Made by a program: the position numbers and the translations under genes
In this document: positions 7,192 to 8,740 of the stretch, one piece after another
Layout of the letters: every line of letters begins with the position of its first letter
Numbering within the stretch: position 1 is the first letter of the stretch
The notes under the pieces: model-generated
What the model saw: the letters and a program-made list of their open reading frames with translations, nothing else
Database searches by the model: none
Told to the model about the DNA's origin: nothing
Origin: Caldisericaceae bacterium
Lineage (GTDB): Bacteria > Calditrichota > Calditrichia > Calditrichales > Calditrichaceae
Length of the DNA stretch: 8,740 nucleotides
Direction: 5' to 3'
NCBI GenBank assembly: GCA_021160885.1
Contig: JAGHBR010000176.1
Span: 1-8,740, forward strand

Positions 7192-7917
7192 TCAAGAACG
7201 GAAAAATTTTAATTCCAGATCATTACCATCAAACACGGCATAACTATAATTGATGATCCAGTCGCCCAGATTAATGTATTTTTTTTGCCCCACCTGATGC
7301 ACCAATGGATTGTGACGGTGCCCCATAATGACGTAGTCGAAACCTTCCGCAAATTTTTGTTCAGCAAATTGCTTGTAAGCCTCTTCGGATCGATTTTTTA
7401 GATCGATTTTATTGTACTTGCGACTGGTTCCGGAAACCAGCTTAGCCAGACGGATGCCAAAATCAGGATGGATGAGACGAAATAATTTTTGATTAAACGG
7501 ATTGCGTAAAATGCGCTTTAAAAAGCGGTAACCTTTGTCCTCAGGATCAACTCCATCTCCATGAAAAATAAAAAATTTTTTCTGATTCAGTTCCACAACG
7601 GCTTCATCGCTGTGCGTTTTAATGCCCAAATTCCGATCAAAGAAAGTACCAAGGGCAAAATCGTGATTACCGGCCAGGTAGTGCATTTCAACGCCTTTTT
7701 CCTTTAACTTTTGCAAAAGGATTAAGGTTGAAAAATACTGTTTGGGAATGACCGTTCTGTACTCAAACCAGAAATCAAAAAAATCGCCAACCACAAACAG
7801 ATGCGTGGCATCCTGTAACATCAACTGGAACAGTTGATTCACTTTTTGATTTTGCAGTTCCGGATTTTCAATCTCCCGGGCGCCTAAATGTAAATCTGAA
7901 ATAAAATACGCCTTCAT
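7192..7917 (-). CDS. lpxH: LpxH-like UDP-2,3-diacylglucosamine diphosphatase (calcineurin-type metallophosphoesterase)
   Basis: A 241-residue soluble enzyme, close in length to E. coli LpxH (240). LpxH removes UMP from UDP-2,3-diacylglucosamine to give lipid X, the fourth step of lipid A synthesis, at the inner face of the inner membrane. Metal-binding motifs appear in order: SDLHLG (D8, H10), GDFFDFW (D45), GNHD (N84, H85), FHGDG (H119) and MGHRHNP (H200, H202). The lid-region pattern DKGYRFLKRILRNPFNQKLF and the ending YINLGDWI fit the LpxH family rather than generic phosphodiesterases. Proteobacterial LpxH has GNRD; GNHD here fits the Bacteroidota-type group, so the exact substrate is less certain. 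I chose the ATG at 7917 because the motif set then starts as in E. coli. The upstream alternative at 7947 is a TTG and adds ten residues of no family value. GGAAAG precedes the ATG. It converges on the peptidase gene and diverges from the SGNH gene. Confidence 0.82.
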   Translation of the reverse strand: MKAYFISDLHLGAREIENPELQNQKVNQLFQLMLQDATHLFVVGDFFDFWFEYRTVIPKQYFSTLILLQKLKEKGVEMHYLAGNHDFALGTFFDRNLGIKTHSDEAVVELNQKKFFIFHGDGVDPEDKGYRFLKRILRNPFNQKLFRLIHPDFGIRLAKLVSGTSRKYNKIDLKNRSEEAYKQFAEQKFAEGFDYVIMGHRHNPLVHQVGQKKYINLGDWIINYSYAVFDGNDLELKFFRS

Positions 7918-8151
7918 CGCTTTCCGTTTCAATGGACTTGTAAACAACAGGCTAAAAATAAAGAATATCTACAAGCGAAGCAAAGATGTTTGTCCCAAAT
8001 CGCTTAGGACTAAATACTTGCCTTGCCGTATGGACTTTCGAAATTTAGCGAGAAGCCAAATAGTGGCTAAAATTGCCTGAATTGTGTAATCTTTAATTTT
8101 TTAATAAATTGTCCGGCAGCAATGTTAAATACTTTACGTAAGATTTAGCTC
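7918..8151. other. Divergent intergenic region with inverted repeats
   Basis: These 234 bases separate two divergent genes and must hold both promoters. I see no open frame with gene-like content. Best structures are a 6-base inverted repeat AAGCGA/TCGCTT (7973-7978 with 8000-8005) and two competing hairpins at 8044-8071. The right third is AT-rich; possible sigma70-like boxes for the plus gene (TTGTGT at 8082, TAAATT at 8105, 17-base spacing) match only weakly and are not claimed as a promoter. Confidence 0.6.
8044..8071. repeat. Overlapping inverted repeats (two alternative hairpins)
   Basis: AGCCA (8054-8058) pairs with TGGCT (8064-8068) around the loop AATAG. A second pairing, TTTAGC (8044-8049) with GCTAAA (8066-8071), shares the right arm, so the two folds exclude one another. 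There is no T-tract after it, so it does not look like a terminator. It could be an operator, a small repeat or chance. Confidence 0.4.
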
Positions 8152-8740
8152 ATGAAAAAAAGAAAATTTCTGTTCTTCGCTTTTACTTTACTACTGCCCT
8201 TTTTATTTTTTGTTTTGCTGGAAATCTTCCTGCGAATTTTTAATCTTTTTCCCTGTCCCCCGCTTTTTTTCCGGAATAAACAGACTGTTACGATTAACCC
8301 TTACGTCGGAGAACGGTACTTTAACAAAAAGTTGATGCCCGTTCCTACGCTTTACCCACAGACCTTTTCTGCTAAAAAATGGCCGAACACCATATGCATT
8401 TTTTGTCTGGGCGGTTCTACAACCGCCGGTTTTCCCTACGACATGACAGTGCCCTTTCCGCAACAGCTTTTGTTTCTCCTGACGGAGTCCTACCCCAACC
8501 AGCATTTTGAGGTAATTAACCTGGGTCTTTCGGCCATTAACAGCTTTACCGTGCTCGACTGGATGCCGGAAATTTTGGAGCAACAACCGGACCTGATTCT
8601 GATTTACATGGGACACAATGAATTTTACGGCGCCTATGGCAGCGGCTCTTCCATCTCTTTGGGGCATAATGGCTCGCTGGTGCGTCTGGTCTTAAAACTG
8701 CAAAAGCTCCATCTGGTTCAGATGATTAAAACGCTGGTAC
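8152..8740 (+). CDS. Membrane-anchored SGNH/GDSL-family hydrolase, N-terminal part (3' end outside window)
   Basis: The first 196 codons of a longer gene are visible; they have no stop before the window ends. Residues 6-33 form a hydrophobic segment after a basic start (MKKRK), a signal anchor or uncleaved signal peptide, placing the rest in the periplasm. Three of the SGNH blocks are present: GGSTTAG with nucleophile S89, NLGLSA with oxyanion-hole G125, and GHNEFYG with N156. The catalytic Asp/His block (usually DxxH) would lie near the C-terminus, beyond the window. Such enzymes cleave or transfer acyl esters on lipids or sugars; substrate unknown. The GGSTTAGFPY and PDLILIYMGHNEFYG style resembles large SGNH proteins that often carry TPR repeats downstream, not testable here. 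The start is sound: an in-frame TAG lies one codon upstream (8146-8148), though no good ribosome site is visible. A minus-strand open frame across 8203-8667 is its shadow. Confidence 0.85.
   Translation, partial: MKKRKFLFFAFTLLLPFLFFVLLEIFLRIFNLFPCPPLFFRNKQTVTINPYVGERYFNKKLMPVPTLYPQTFSAKKWPNTICIFCLGGSTTAGFPYDMTVPFPQQLLFLLTESYPNQHFEVINLGLSAINSFTVLDWMPEILEQQPDLILIYMGHNEFYGAYGSGSSISLGHNGSLVRLVLKLQKLHLVQMIKTLV

Noticed and set aside
7945..7947. TTG at 7947 as the start of the LpxH-like gene
   Set aside because: It adds ten residues with no family counterpart; the ATG at 7917 aligns with the E. coli start.
8109..8130. TTGTCC and TTAAAT as promoter boxes for the SGNH gene
   Set aside because: The spacing is only ten bases, too short for a sigma70-type promoter.
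8203..8667. 154-residue minus-strand open frame
   Set aside because: It overlaps the SGNH gene, which has clear catalytic motifs; the minus translation resembles no protein.

Overview
The window reads as chromosomal DNA from a Gram-negative, two-membrane bacterium of the Fibrobacterota-Chlorobiota-Bacteroidota superphylum. It carries a TonB-dependent receptor with a carboxypeptidase-like N-terminal domain, two secreted proteins with type IX secretion (T9SS)-style C-terminal sorting domains, a PorV/PorQ-family outer-membrane protein and a lipid A enzyme. Base composition is moderate, and the protein style resembles Calditrichota (Caldithrix) or Ignavibacteria more than classical Bacteroidota. 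That placement is inference from family style, not from a database match.

Layout. Positions 1-5767 are three tightly spaced plus-strand genes with gaps of 26 and 24 bases: a TonB-dependent receptor whose 5' end lies outside the window, a secreted protein with an unrecognised N-terminal region plus Fn3-like and sorting domains, and a PorV-family barrel. A strong intrinsic terminator (5780-5809) closes this cassette. Fifteen bases after its T-tract, a plus-strand gene begins for a secreted M28 zinc peptidase with a classic type A sorting domain (5825-7129). It converges on a minus-strand LpxH-like phosphoesterase gene (7192-7917), with a possible weak terminator between them. A 234-base divergent intergenic region with inverted repeats follows, and then the 5' part of a membrane-anchored SGNH/GDSL-family gene (8152 to the end of the window).

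How the genes may work together. The first three look like one transcriptional unit for an outer-membrane uptake or surface-display module: a TonB-driven gated pore, a surface or secreted partner, and a PorV-like shuttle that could deliver the partner through T9SS. This is analogous to SusC/SusD pairs but has no SusD-like lipoprotein. The M28 peptidase would add extracellular peptide hydrolysis. The last two genes look like envelope functions (lipid A synthesis, ester chemistry) unrelated to the cassette. Protein stretches matching no known domain, notably the first 400 residues of the second gene, are the least explained part of the window. I saw no mobile element, CRISPR array, tRNA or rRNA.
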